NCBI RefSeq assembly: GCF_000250635.1
Contig: NC_016940.1
Span: 4,216,501-4,280,500, forward strand
DNA from: Saprospira grandis str. Lewin
GTDB taxonomy: Bacteria; Bacteroidota; Bacteroidia; Chitinophagales; Saprospiraceae
Length of the DNA stretch: 64,000 nucleotides
Direction: 5' to 3'
Shown: positions 34,507-42,665 of the stretch, in pieces
Position numbering within the stretch: position 1 is the stretch's first letter
Layout: every line of letters starts with the position of its first letter
Translations under genes and position numbers: made by a program
Notes under the pieces: generated by a model
What the model saw: only the letters and a program-made list of their open reading frames with translations
What the model was told of the DNA's origin: nothing
The model's database searches: none

Positions 34507-37500
34507 CTAAATATTCCGCTTAATCGCCTCTTGCTCCACATAGCGCTTCAGCCCATCAATAATGGCTTGAGCAAAACCTTCATCTTGTACAAACTTCCGA
34601 TAGAGCTGAATATCCAGTTTGCGATGATGCGTCATGACCTCTTTCATAATTTTATCGAAAGCCATATCCCTATTCTGTGCATCGGGATTTTCCATAACCT
34701 TATCCTTATAATCTGGGTGGTTCAAAATGCCCTCTCCAAAAGAGGCAAAACGAATCCGCTGCTCCTCTGGGGTAGCCCCCCAATCCTTAAACCAGCGCTC
34801 ATTAAACATCCTCAAGATTTCTTCTAAAGTATCTTTTTCCTCTTCTTCATGAGCTCCTCTGGGGTTGGCATTCTGAGGTTTTAGGCTAGTTTCCTCTGCA
34901 TCCAATTCTATTTTATGATTGAGCTTTACGCGCTCAATACCATAAGTAGACAAATCTACGGCATCCAATAAGCTGTCTAGCTGGTCCTTATCTTTATTCC
35001 TAATGACCATCTTGGGAATAAGAAACTTTAAGAACCAAAATAGCTGCTCCCAATTCAAACGGCTATAATCCATATCCATATCCATAATTGAAGCCAGTTG
35101 CCCATAAATCTTAACAAACTGCTTGGCCTTAATTTTATAGTCTGCTTTTTCTTCATCGGTAAGTTCTAGCTCCTCATTAAAACGATGAGCTGCCTGGTCT
35201 ATAATTGGACTCAATAGCTGGGCATCAGCATTATCAAAGAATAAATTAGTAAACTCCTTTACTTCGGCCAGTTCATATACCCCAGGGTCTTCTAGATGGT
35301 CCTTTAACTCATGTAATATATTCACATCTGTAGCCTCAGACAAACTGGTTGCGGTATAAAAATCATCAAAGGCTTTTTTGATGTCTTCTGTACTATTAAA
35401 GAAGTCCAATACAAAAAGATCTTCGGTCTTCTTGCCCAATTTATTAGCCGAGCGATTCAGACGCGATAAAGCCTGTACCGCCAAAACCCCTTGTAGCTTT
35501 TTATCAATATACATACTACAAAGCTTGGGCTGATCAAAACCTGTAAGGTACTTGTTGGCCACAATCAATATCCGATATTCATCCATATCAAAATAACGGG
35601 CAATCTTATCACTGATGTAGTCTGGGTCCGAAGACTTTGCCCGATCTAATTCGGCAGGTAAATAGTTGATCTGCTCTTCTGTATACTCTATACCCTTCAA
35701 CATTTTTTTACCAGAAAATGCAACCAATATCCTGAAGGGGTTCCCCTTTTGCTCCAACAATCGCTGCATGGCCTGATAATATAAAATAGCCGCCTCAATG
35801 CTCTGCGTTAAGACCATCGCCTTGCCTTTCCCCTTTAACTTCCGCTTCGCCTGCACTTGCTCCATAAAATGATTGAGCATAATCTCGGCCTTGGTCGCTA
35901 TTGTCCGCTCTTGCCGCTCTACATACTTCCGCAATTTCTTTTGCGCCTTTTTGGTATCAAAAAGGGGATTCTCCGCTATAGATTTTTGTAGCTCATAGTA
36001 GCTCTTGTAGGTCGTGTAATTGGCCAAAACATCTAAAATAAAGCCCTCCTCTATGGCCTGCTTCATAGAATACAAATGAAAAGGCTTAAAACTCCCATCT
36101 GCCTGCCGAACCCCAAACTTTTCTAGGGTCGAGTTCTTTGGCGTAGCCGTAAAGGCTAAATAAGAAACATTCTGCCGCATCTTACGGGAAGACATCAAAT
36201 CAAATAGCTTGTCCTGAGCATCGCCCAAGCTATCATCTGTTTTGGCAAAAGTCATATTCATTTTGTCTGCAGTGGTCCCCGTCTGTGAACTATGCGCCTC
36301 ATCTATAATTACCGCAAACTGCTTCTCATTCATCTGACTAATTCCCTCCAAAACAAAAGGAAACTTTTGTATGGTCGTAATGATAATCTTTTTCCCCAGC
36401 TCTAATGCCGCCTTCAAATCTGCAGAGCGATAAGCTGGAGCAACAATGTTTTTGACCTGAGAAAAACTCTTAATGTTCTCCCTAATTTGCTTATCTAATA
36501 AACGCCGATCCGTTACCACAATAACCGAATCAAATAAAGGCCTTTCCATTCCTCTAAATCCCCTAACATTTTCATGCTTAGGGTAGGTCTCTATCAACTG
36601 ATAGGCCGCCCAAGTTATAGAGTTGGATTTTCCCGAACCCGCCGAATGCTGAATCAAATAGGTTTTTCCCAGGCCTTCCGCTTCTATATCCGCCACAATC
36701 TTACGAACCACATCCAACTGATGAAAACGAGGAAAATATAAGGTCCGCTTGTTTAATGCAGTCGTTCGCTTGCCATCAAAGCGCACAAAATGCTGAATCA
36801 AATTGGCCAAACTCTCCCGCTTGAAAATTTGCTCCCACAAATAGGCGGTTTTATGCCCAAACTCATTAACGGGATTCCCCTTGCTTTGCCCATTCCCCTT
36901 ATTAAAAGGCAAAAAGAAGGTCCCTTTACCCGCCAAACGAGTAGTCATATAGACCTCATCTGTATCGACCGCAAAATGAACCAAACAACGACCAAATTGC
37001 AAAAGCGGCTGCCGTATATCTCGGTCTTCTCTATACTGTTTTTGCCCATGATAACGAGCATTCTGCCCCGTCCAAGGATTCTTGAGCTCCATCGTAATTA
37101 TAGGCAGACCATTTACAAAAATGACCATGTCTATTTCCTGTAAGGGCTTATCTAGTGAATAACGCAATTGCCGACTCACACTAAACTCATTTTGCTCAAA
37201 CTGCTGCCGAACTCTTTTCCCACTACTCGCTAAGGGCAAGGGATACAATAACTCAAAATGCGCATCATCAACATCTAGCCCTTTGCGCAACAGTTCTAAA
37301 ACCCCATATTTCTTGATGAGCACATTCAAGCGATGAAGGATCTTTAATTCCCCATCCGACCGCTTGCGCAGCTTGGCCAACTCCTCGGCCTGACTGCTTT
37401 CTAAGAAATGCCAAAAACGCCGCTTGTCTATGGCCCATTTTGCATCATAATCATTAGGGTCCCCTATATAAAACCCATTGCCCGAACGGTAGTGGATCTC

Positions 37501-37617
37501 CCCCTCCGCCATCTGCTGGGGCGCATAACCCTGCGCTTTCAGCTCCTCTAAATTACTACCCGTTAAGGCTTTTTCTATGGCCGCCTCTAAGGCCTGTTCA
37601 TTCGTCTTGCTTGGCAT
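34507..37617 (-). CDS. hsdR: Type I restriction enzyme, R (motor/nuclease) subunit
   Basis: HsdR pulls DNA past the enzyme with an SF2 helicase motor and cuts it. The PD-(D/E)xK nuclease site is seen as EIDMVIFVNG...TMELKN (D163, E177, K179). The Walker A motif is AGSGKS (326-331) in YLIQHSAGSGKSNS, the Walker B is VIIDEAHSSQTG, and motif III is YLAFTATPKNSTL. The C-terminal part is the helical domain that binds the methylase core. The length of 1036 residues is normal. The first 22 coding bases plus 13 bases before them also occur exactly at 38122-38156. It lies 17 bases after the 137-aa gene. Confidence 0.95.
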   Translation of the reverse strand: MPSKTNEQALEAAIEKALTGSNLEELKAQGYAPQQMAEGEIHYRSGNGFYIGDPNDYDAKWAIDKRRFWHFLESSQAEELAKLRKRSDGELKILHRLNVLIKKYGVLELLRKGLDVDDAHFELLYPLPLASSGKRVRQQFEQNEFSVSRQLRYSLDKPLQEIDMVIFVNGLPIITMELKNPWTGQNARYHGQKQYREDRDIRQPLLQFGRCLVHFAVDTDEVYMTTRLAGKGTFFLPFNKGNGQSKGNPVNEFGHKTAYLWEQIFKRESLANLIQHFVRFDGKRTTALNKRTLYFPRFHQLDVVRKIVADIEAEGLGKTYLIQHSAGSGKSNSITWAAYQLIETYPKHENVRGFRGMERPLFDSVIVVTDRRLLDKQIRENIKSFSQVKNIVAPAYRSADLKAALELGKKIIITTIQKFPFVLEGISQMNEKQFAVIIDEAHSSQTGTTADKMNMTFAKTDDSLGDAQDKLFDLMSSRKMRQNVSYLAFTATPKNSTLEKFGVRQADGSFKPFHLYSMKQAIEEGFILDVLANYTTYKSYYELQKSIAENPLFDTKKAQKKLRKYVERQERTIATKAEIMLNHFMEQVQAKRKLKGKGKAMVLTQSIEAAILYYQAMQRLLEQKGNPFRILVAFSGKKMLKGIEYTEEQINYLPAELDRAKSSDPDYISDKIARYFDMDEYRILIVANKYLTGFDQPKLCSMYIDKKLQGVLAVQALSRLNRSANKLGKKTEDLFVLDFFNSTEDIKKAFDDFYTATSLSEATDVNILHELKDHLEDPGVYELAEVKEFTNLFFDNADAQLLSPIIDQAAHRFNEELELTDEEKADYKIKAKQFVKIYGQLASIMDMDMDYSRLNWEQLFWFLKFLIPKMVIRNKDKDQLDSLLDAVDLSTYGIERVKLNHKIELDAEETSLKPQNANPRGAHEEEEKDTLEEILRMFNERWFKDWGATPEEQRIRFASFGEGILNHPDYKDKVMENPDAQNRDMAFDKIMKEVMTHHRKLDIQLYRKFVQDEGFAQAIIDGLKRYVEQEAIKRNI

Positions 37618-37633
37618 CTTTGTTTTGTTTGTT

Positions 37634-38047
37634 TTAAAAGTACTCTTGAAGCAGAAATAGAACTATTTCTCCCATCAAGCTCAATGTCCGCTGTATAGTT
37701 AGAGAATCATGTATACGAACAATCCCTTTTCGCTGCTCATATCGAAATTGCTCCTCTGCGCTCAATACTCGATAATCTGCCTTCGCATAACTTACCCAAT
37801 CATCATATCCAATCTTATGCTTAGCAAAGCCAGCCTCTAAACCTGGATTATCTGTCACAGGCTTTACATCCTCTAGCAACACAGCAATTGCCAAAACAGT
37901 AAAGCCCCTAGTCACAAGCATATAATCGCCCTTTTTGGCGGTTTCCCCCCCACTAGGATGATTCAAAACAATCCCCTCTCCTAGAATATACTCATAAAAG
38001 TCAGGGGCATCTGCCCCCCACTTCGTTCCTAATTTCCAAATGTTCAT
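37634..38047 (-). CDS. Accessory protein, homologous to N-terminus of the slot ATPase
   Basis: A 137-residue soluble protein. The pattern MNIWKLGTKWG...YEYILGEGIVL and GDYMLVTRGFTVLAIAVL suggests a small alpha/beta domain, possibly PUA/EVE-like, but this is uncertain. Its C-terminal part EEQFRYEQRKG and HDSLTIQRTLSLMG (98-126) lines up with EELFRYKSR and DDSTIKKILELG (89-116) of the AAA ATPase at 39035. The N-terminal MNIWK also resembles MRFWS there. It is thus probably a stand-alone copy of that sensor-like domain. It sits between hsdR and the ghost hsdS end, in the slot of the hsd operon. Confidence 0.72.
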   Translation of the reverse strand: MNIWKLGTKWGADAPDFYEYILGEGIVLNHPSGGETAKKGDYMLVTRGFTVLAIAVLLEDVKPVTDNPGLEAGFAKHKIGYDDWVSYAKADYRVLSAEEQFRYEQRKGIVRIHDSLTIQRTLSLMGEIVLFLLQEYF

Positions 38048-38081
38048 AGTTTGTCATTTTTATTTCCCTTAATATATCAAC

Positions 38082-38156
38082 TTTCCCCTACTCCCCCAAA
38101 CACATACGCCCGCAATACTAAGTTCATTCGTCTTGCTTGGCATCTTTGTTTTGTTT
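38082..38156 (-). other. Ghost hsdR-start / hsdS-end junction (recombination scar)
   Basis: Bases 38122-38156 are an exact 35-bp copy of 37596-37630 (hsdR start with its leader). Bases 38082-38111 are an exact 30-bp copy of 41367-41396 (hsdS end with its stop). Ten bases (38112-38121) separate them. On the minus strand the order is HNH stop, ghost hsdR start, ghost hsdS end, 137-aa gene. Confidence 0.92.
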
Positions 38157-38863
38157 TAGCGTAGTTCTTTAAATCTCTTTTTTAGAAAAAAGATAAGCAT
38201 GCCCTGAAAAGCCGTATAACGACCATTTTTAGGCTGCTCTAGCTTGGCTAACAGATCTCTAGCATAGTCTTCAGCTGTTTCCCATGACTTATTTCGCTGA
38301 TCATAGCGATCTATCTTTCTACTTAATACATCCCAAGCCTGCTTACGAAGCCGAACTAAGGTCTGCGCATTTAACTTGAGCGTTTCCTTCAATTCCTTGT
38401 CTATGTTTGGATCTTTTGAGCTGATCGCCCCTCTATAATTATATCTAATATTAAATCTGCGCTCCTCATCCTTTTTTCTGATGCTAGCAGGATTAGGAAT
38501 ATACTTTAATTCCGTATTTCCCTTAGCACTATCGCAAAAGCGATCTTTCCCATCTAAATCTTCTCCCCCCTTACAAGCCGCAAACAGGTTGTTGTAGTCT
38601 GTGACTTTATCCGGATAACCATCCTGTGACTCAAAATGCTCAATCTTCATCTTTAGGTCCGTGCTCCCATCCTCATACACTCGCTCCTCTATGCTGTTCA
38701 TACAATAACAACAAAGATAACCCTGCTCTGCCAACAAGGAATCCTTTAGCACGGCCCCCACTTCCTTTTTTAAGTCCTCAAAGTCTGGACTTGCCGTTTT
38801 TCGTCTTAGTTCTTTATAGCCCTCTATTACTTCTGCAGAAGGCCTTTTGTTTATCTGTTTCAT
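38156..38863 (-). CDS. HNH nuclease, TIGR02646 / PtuB-like
   Basis: A 235-residue protein of the TIGR02646 HNH group, the kind that serves as the nuclease PtuB in Septu and in some retron systems. The zinc and active-site elements are GYLCCYCMNSIEE (C51-C54), KIEHFESQ (H76), DYNNLFAACKGG (N91/N92, C97) and FCDSAKGN (C110, K114). The C-terminal half is helical. The partner ATPase lies upstream, separated by a GGGGCC repeat of 145 bp. The stop codon overlaps the ghost hsdR leader. The expected role is cutting of nucleic acid once the ATPase is released or activated. Confidence 0.86.
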   Translation of the reverse strand: MKQINKRPSAEVIEGYKELRRKTASPDFEDLKKEVGAVLKDSLLAEQGYLCCYCMNSIEERVYEDGSTDLKMKIEHFESQDGYPDKVTDYNNLFAACKGGEDLDGKDRFCDSAKGNTELKYIPNPASIRKKDEERRFNIRYNYRGAISSKDPNIDKELKETLKLNAQTLVRLRKQAWDVLSRKIDRYDQRNKSWETAEDYARDLLAKLEQPKNGRYTAFQGMLIFFLKKRFKELR

Positions 38864-38883
38864 CTTTAGTTTTGTTTTAGCTT

Positions 38884-39028
38884 GGCCGCCGCAAAGGAGC
38901 GCAGCGACTGGCCTAGCGATGTGCAGCAGTGCGGCCTAGCCGCAGACCAAGGCCGTTAGGCCGCAGGGCCGAGCGAACAGCGAGCTGCGGAACGTAGCGC
39001 CGCAAGGCGAAGCCGCAGCGGAGGCCCC
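38884..39028 (-). repeat. GGGGCC repeat inside the defence operon
   Basis: A minus unit whose GGGGCC end (39028) is 7 bases from the ATPase stop. It separates the ATPase gene from its HNH partner, so it is probably transcribed within the operon. Confidence 0.85.
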
Positions 39029-39034
39029 AAAATA

Positions 39035-41290
39035 TTAGTTCTCTAATTCCTCTTCTGCTAGCTTAAGCGCAAAATTCAATTTAAACATATCCGCATCTCT
39101 GGCGGGCAGTTTTAAAGCTTCTATTCGCTGCCTTGCCTCAGCCAAACTCTCGGCATTCTCCTCCTCTATTAAGGCAAATATGGCATCTATTTCTTGGGTC
39201 ACTTCCTCATCTCGCTGCTTAACCCCCATCCACTCTAAGAAAATATCGGCAATGTCCCGACCATAAGTGAAGTTGATCTCCCTAGGCGCTTTGGCCGCTT
39301 CTTGCCCCCCAATAGGCGAATCCAAAATGTATACCTTGGCCGTCTCCCCATGAGCCTCTAAATAACTGGCCACCAAAGGCGAATGCGTGCTCACAATAAA
39401 CTGCGCCCGAGGAAACTCCTCCGCTAAAGCATCTAAGATCTTGCGCTGCCATTTCGGATGCAAATAGGTGTCGATCTCATCGATCAAGACAATAGCTGGG
39501 TATTCATAAAATTCTGCATCATAATCTGCCGACTCATACAAGCGCCGAATCAAACGCCCCACCCAAGCAAATACATTCCGAAAGCCCTGACTAAGCAGAT
39601 GAAAGGGTACTTTCCGCCCCTCTAACTGCAACCAAATCAAGTTTTCTTGATGCTCTACCTGAAGGAGCTCTACCTGCTGCTCCAAAATCTTAGACAATAA
39701 GCTAAAGATGAAGGTTAATACCGCCCCCTCATTATGTCCATTATTTTTATGACTATCTGCCTCCAAGTCTTTGATCCACTCCCCTAAGGCCGCATAGCGA
39801 TTCTGATCCCTATTATAAATCAGGCTACTCACATCATTAAAGTTTGGCGCTAAGACCTTCTTGGGCTCATGATCGTCCTTGCTGCTGCCGGCCTGCAATT
39901 GCGGAAAACCCAAGAGCAAATGCTTGTATTGACTAAGGCCCGCCGCTAAGCCAAATGAATCCCGCTCTATCTGCATGCTATTATGTGCCCCAACAAAAAA
40001 CATCCCAGCCTCCTTGCTGAACTCTACTTTATTGCGGTAGTCTTGCTCTAGCTCATAATCTACGGTAATCTTGCCCCGATAAGGATGCTCCAAACGATAG
40101 GTTCCCGTTTCTGTGTCAATCCGAAGCAAGCGCTGTATTTCCTTTTCTCGAAGATCTAAGGCGGGATTATCATCAATCCCCACTAAGCCCAAGGCCAAAG
40201 CCCGCAATACCGTAGACTTTCCGCTTCCATTATGCCCCAATAAACAGATGATCCGACTGCTTAAGTCTAACTCCAAACGCTCAAAATGTCCTATGTTCTC
40301 TAAGACTAAGCGCTGCAAGCGAAAATGCTGCTCTTTTCTGGGCGGCAAACTTGGGGCGCTGCTTGGGGTTGAGTCAGGAATTAGCTCATTAAAACTATTG
40401 TAACGAAGGCTCTTTCGATATGGCATGACCTTAGCCAACTGCCGCTCAAAAAATTCTTGCGGAATAAAGCCCAAATTCCCCAAGGGGCTCTTCTTATGCT
40501 GCTCTAGCAACAAAAAGGCATCTATGGTTTCTTTATCTCCATCTACAAAAGATTGCAGCCAAACAGAAAAATTTCCTACCTCATATTCTTTCTCCCAATA
40601 GCCGCCTTTTCCACCCTCCTTAGAGTTATACTGCATCCCCCCTAGCTTTACTGCCAACTTTTTAAAGAAGGCCGCTTTATTCATATTATCGCTAGCCGAA
40701 AGAATTAACTTAATATCCCCCATGAAAGTTATTTCCAAGTAGATATTAGGCCTTTTGGCCAATAGATCATCTCCCATCCAAAAGGAGATGATACAATTAT
40801 CTTTATCCCCCAAAAAGAAATAACCCTTTTTGAGCATATTCGCTGTATTTCGAGCCCGTAAGCGAAAGTAAAGAGAAGGCTGCTCTTTTCTTAAAAAGTT
40901 TAAAGTCGATAGTGCAGATCTAGATATAGATACGCTTTCCCTTCCTAGTTCGAGTATTTTTTTGATTGTTGAATCATCGCTAACTTCTTCAAACGTATAC
41001 CTAGACTTATATCTAAACAGTTCTTCAGGATTGAATATTTTAATTCTTGTAGGCGTTGACAGATACTTATTGAGCTTGGGAAGCTTATCAAAATACTCGG
41101 CCTCTTCAAATTCCTGAATAAAATCTCCTGTAATTTGAGCAAGTGCCATAGCCTCACCATAATCCCCGATAAGAATCCAAAAGTCTTCCTTAGAAACTAA
41201 TTCATTTAGTTTTTGGGGATAAACAATAAATTCTGCCTCTATGAACAAATCGAGAAGCTCATCACCTACCTTAACACTCCAAAATCTCAT
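39035..41290 (-). CDS. AAA ATPase, PtuA/OLD-like, with extra N-terminal domains
   Basis: The C-terminal 430 residues are an ABC-type AAA_21 ATPase as in Septu PtuA and OLD proteins. Walker A is GHNGSGKST (352-360), the signature-like motif is LLSQGFRN (565-572), Walker B is IVLIDEID (600-607) with YLHP, and the H-loop is STHSP (634-638). Unlike usual PtuA, about 325 residues precede it. Residues 1-120 match the 137-aa slot protein, residues about 125-300 form an unrecognised domain, and a Ser/Pro linker (305-318) follows. The extra domains may be the sensor. It begins 82 bases after the hsdS stop, in the same direction. Confidence 0.84.
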   Translation of the reverse strand: MRFWSVKVGDELLDLFIEAEFIVYPQKLNELVSKEDFWILIGDYGEAMALAQITGDFIQEFEEAEYFDKLPKLNKYLSTPTRIKIFNPEELFRYKSRYTFEEVSDDSTIKKILELGRESVSISRSALSTLNFLRKEQPSLYFRLRARNTANMLKKGYFFLGDKDNCIISFWMGDDLLAKRPNIYLEITFMGDIKLILSASDNMNKAAFFKKLAVKLGGMQYNSKEGGKGGYWEKEYEVGNFSVWLQSFVDGDKETIDAFLLLEQHKKSPLGNLGFIPQEFFERQLAKVMPYRKSLRYNSFNELIPDSTPSSAPSLPPRKEQHFRLQRLVLENIGHFERLELDLSSRIICLLGHNGSGKSTVLRALALGLVGIDDNPALDLREKEIQRLLRIDTETGTYRLEHPYRGKITVDYELEQDYRNKVEFSKEAGMFFVGAHNSMQIERDSFGLAAGLSQYKHLLLGFPQLQAGSSKDDHEPKKVLAPNFNDVSSLIYNRDQNRYAALGEWIKDLEADSHKNNGHNEGAVLTFIFSLLSKILEQQVELLQVEHQENLIWLQLEGRKVPFHLLSQGFRNVFAWVGRLIRRLYESADYDAEFYEYPAIVLIDEIDTYLHPKWQRKILDALAEEFPRAQFIVSTHSPLVASYLEAHGETAKVYILDSPIGGQEAAKAPREINFTYGRDIADIFLEWMGVKQRDEEVTQEIDAIFALIEEENAESLAEARQRIEALKLPARDADMFKLNFALKLAEEELEN

Positions 41291-41372
41291 AACTATTGCC
41301 TATTTGTTCCCAGTAGTCGCCTACCAGAAGGTTTCTATTCTATTTCGGTCCTTAAATATAAGTCTTTTTCCC

Positions 41373-42665
41373 CTACTCCCCCAAACACATACGCCCCCGA
41401 ACAACCTCATCAATCAATACCTCCCGATACTCCCGCAAAGCCTTTATCCCCTTACGCTGATCCAATACCGCCCGAGCCGTCTTACTCACGACCTCATCTA
41501 TAATATTAGAAATAAAGATTTGCTCCTCCATTGGAGGTAATAACAATGGTAATTGTTTAAAATCTTCAAACCGTATATCCCACTGACCAATCCGAACACC
41601 ATATGAGATGCGATTGTACTCAGATATATATTTTTTACACCTAAGTAAATTATGTAAATATCGAGAATAAATTTTTGACGTATCAACCTCACATGTAATA
41701 TAGGCAGGACTCACAATTCCTTTATAATTACTCACCCCCATAGATCCTTGCCATGCTTTCATTTTGTTAATGACAAAATCTCCAGGTTTCACTGCTTTAT
41801 AGGTAGATGTATCTAAAGAAGTGGCATTATGATTATCATCTCGAGATGACTTTGGAATCACTCCATACTCACGATAGACAGATAAAACTTCATAATCAGG
41901 ATGTCCCTTATCACTTTTCAGTTGCATTAAATCCCTGATTTTCAAAACCTCCCAACTCTCCGGAATCTCCCCCAACCAAGCTACCCCCGAATCCTTCATC
42001 TCTACCCCACTATCCAAACCCTGACTCACCGCCCGCTGAATCACAATCTGCTGCCGCTCTTCCAATAAGGCGATCATCCGCTCCTTTTGCGCTATGGCCA
42101 AATCAATCTGCGCACACTTCTGATCTAAATAATCCGCTATGCGACGCTGCTCGGGAAGAGGGGGGATGGGCATAAATGAATATGAAAGCTGAGGGTAGCT
42201 AATATTTTTCCCTTCTCTAATACCTACAACTGATGTTTGTAACTCAGAGATAAAAGTTGGACTCTTAAACAAATACTTATAATAACCATCCTCAATTTTT
42301 CTTCTAGCTCTAAGTACAGTGTAAGCAGGACTAATAATACCATCATGATGACAATACTCTAAGCCACCTTCAAAAGATCTTAAACTAATGGCAAAATCAC
42401 CTTTAGCAATAAACTTGAAAGACTCTAGGTTTCCTGAAGGCATGACCATCCTCGTTGCTACCCATGATCTAGGAACAACTCCTTGACTTTGTGTTACAGA
42501 TAACAACTCTGCCTCTGGTTTACCTTTCTCTGAATAATCCTTAAAAAGGTACTTCATCTTCACCACCTCCCAATGCGCGGGAACCTCCCCCAACCAATCT
42601 ACCCCACTATCCTTATAGGCCGAATAAACGGCCTTTGTTGTTTTTTCCTTTTCAATCACTATCAC
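41373..42665 (-). CDS. hsdS: Type I restriction enzyme, specificity subunit
   Basis: HsdS reads the two halves of the target site and docks the methylase and motor subunits. Two target-recognition domains are each introduced by a copy of the conserved repeat: DSGVDWLGEVPAHWEV (about residues 18-33) and DSGVAWLGEIPESWEV (about 227-242). Each ends in a helical spacer: PPLPEQRRIADYLDQKCAQI, and PPMEEQIFISNIIDEVV. The GTG start abuts the hsdM stop. The C-terminal region is copied as a 30-bp ghost at 38082-38111. The 430 residues are a normal length. The recognised sequence cannot be predicted here. Confidence 0.93.
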   Translation of the reverse strand: MIVIEKEKTTKAVYSAYKDSGVDWLGEVPAHWEVVKMKYLFKDYSEKGKPEAELLSVTQSQGVVPRSWVATRMVMPSGNLESFKFIAKGDFAISLRSFEGGLEYCHHDGIISPAYTVLRARRKIEDGYYKYLFKSPTFISELQTSVVGIREGKNISYPQLSYSFMPIPPLPEQRRIADYLDQKCAQIDLAIAQKERMIALLEERQQIVIQRAVSQGLDSGVEMKDSGVAWLGEIPESWEVLKIRDLMQLKSDKGHPDYEVLSVYREYGVIPKSSRDDNHNATSLDTSTYKAVKPGDFVINKMKAWQGSMGVSNYKGIVSPAYITCEVDTSKIYSRYLHNLLRCKKYISEYNRISYGVRIGQWDIRFEDFKQLPLLLPPMEEQIFISNIIDEVVSKTARAVLDQRKGIKALREYREVLIDEVVRGRMCLGE

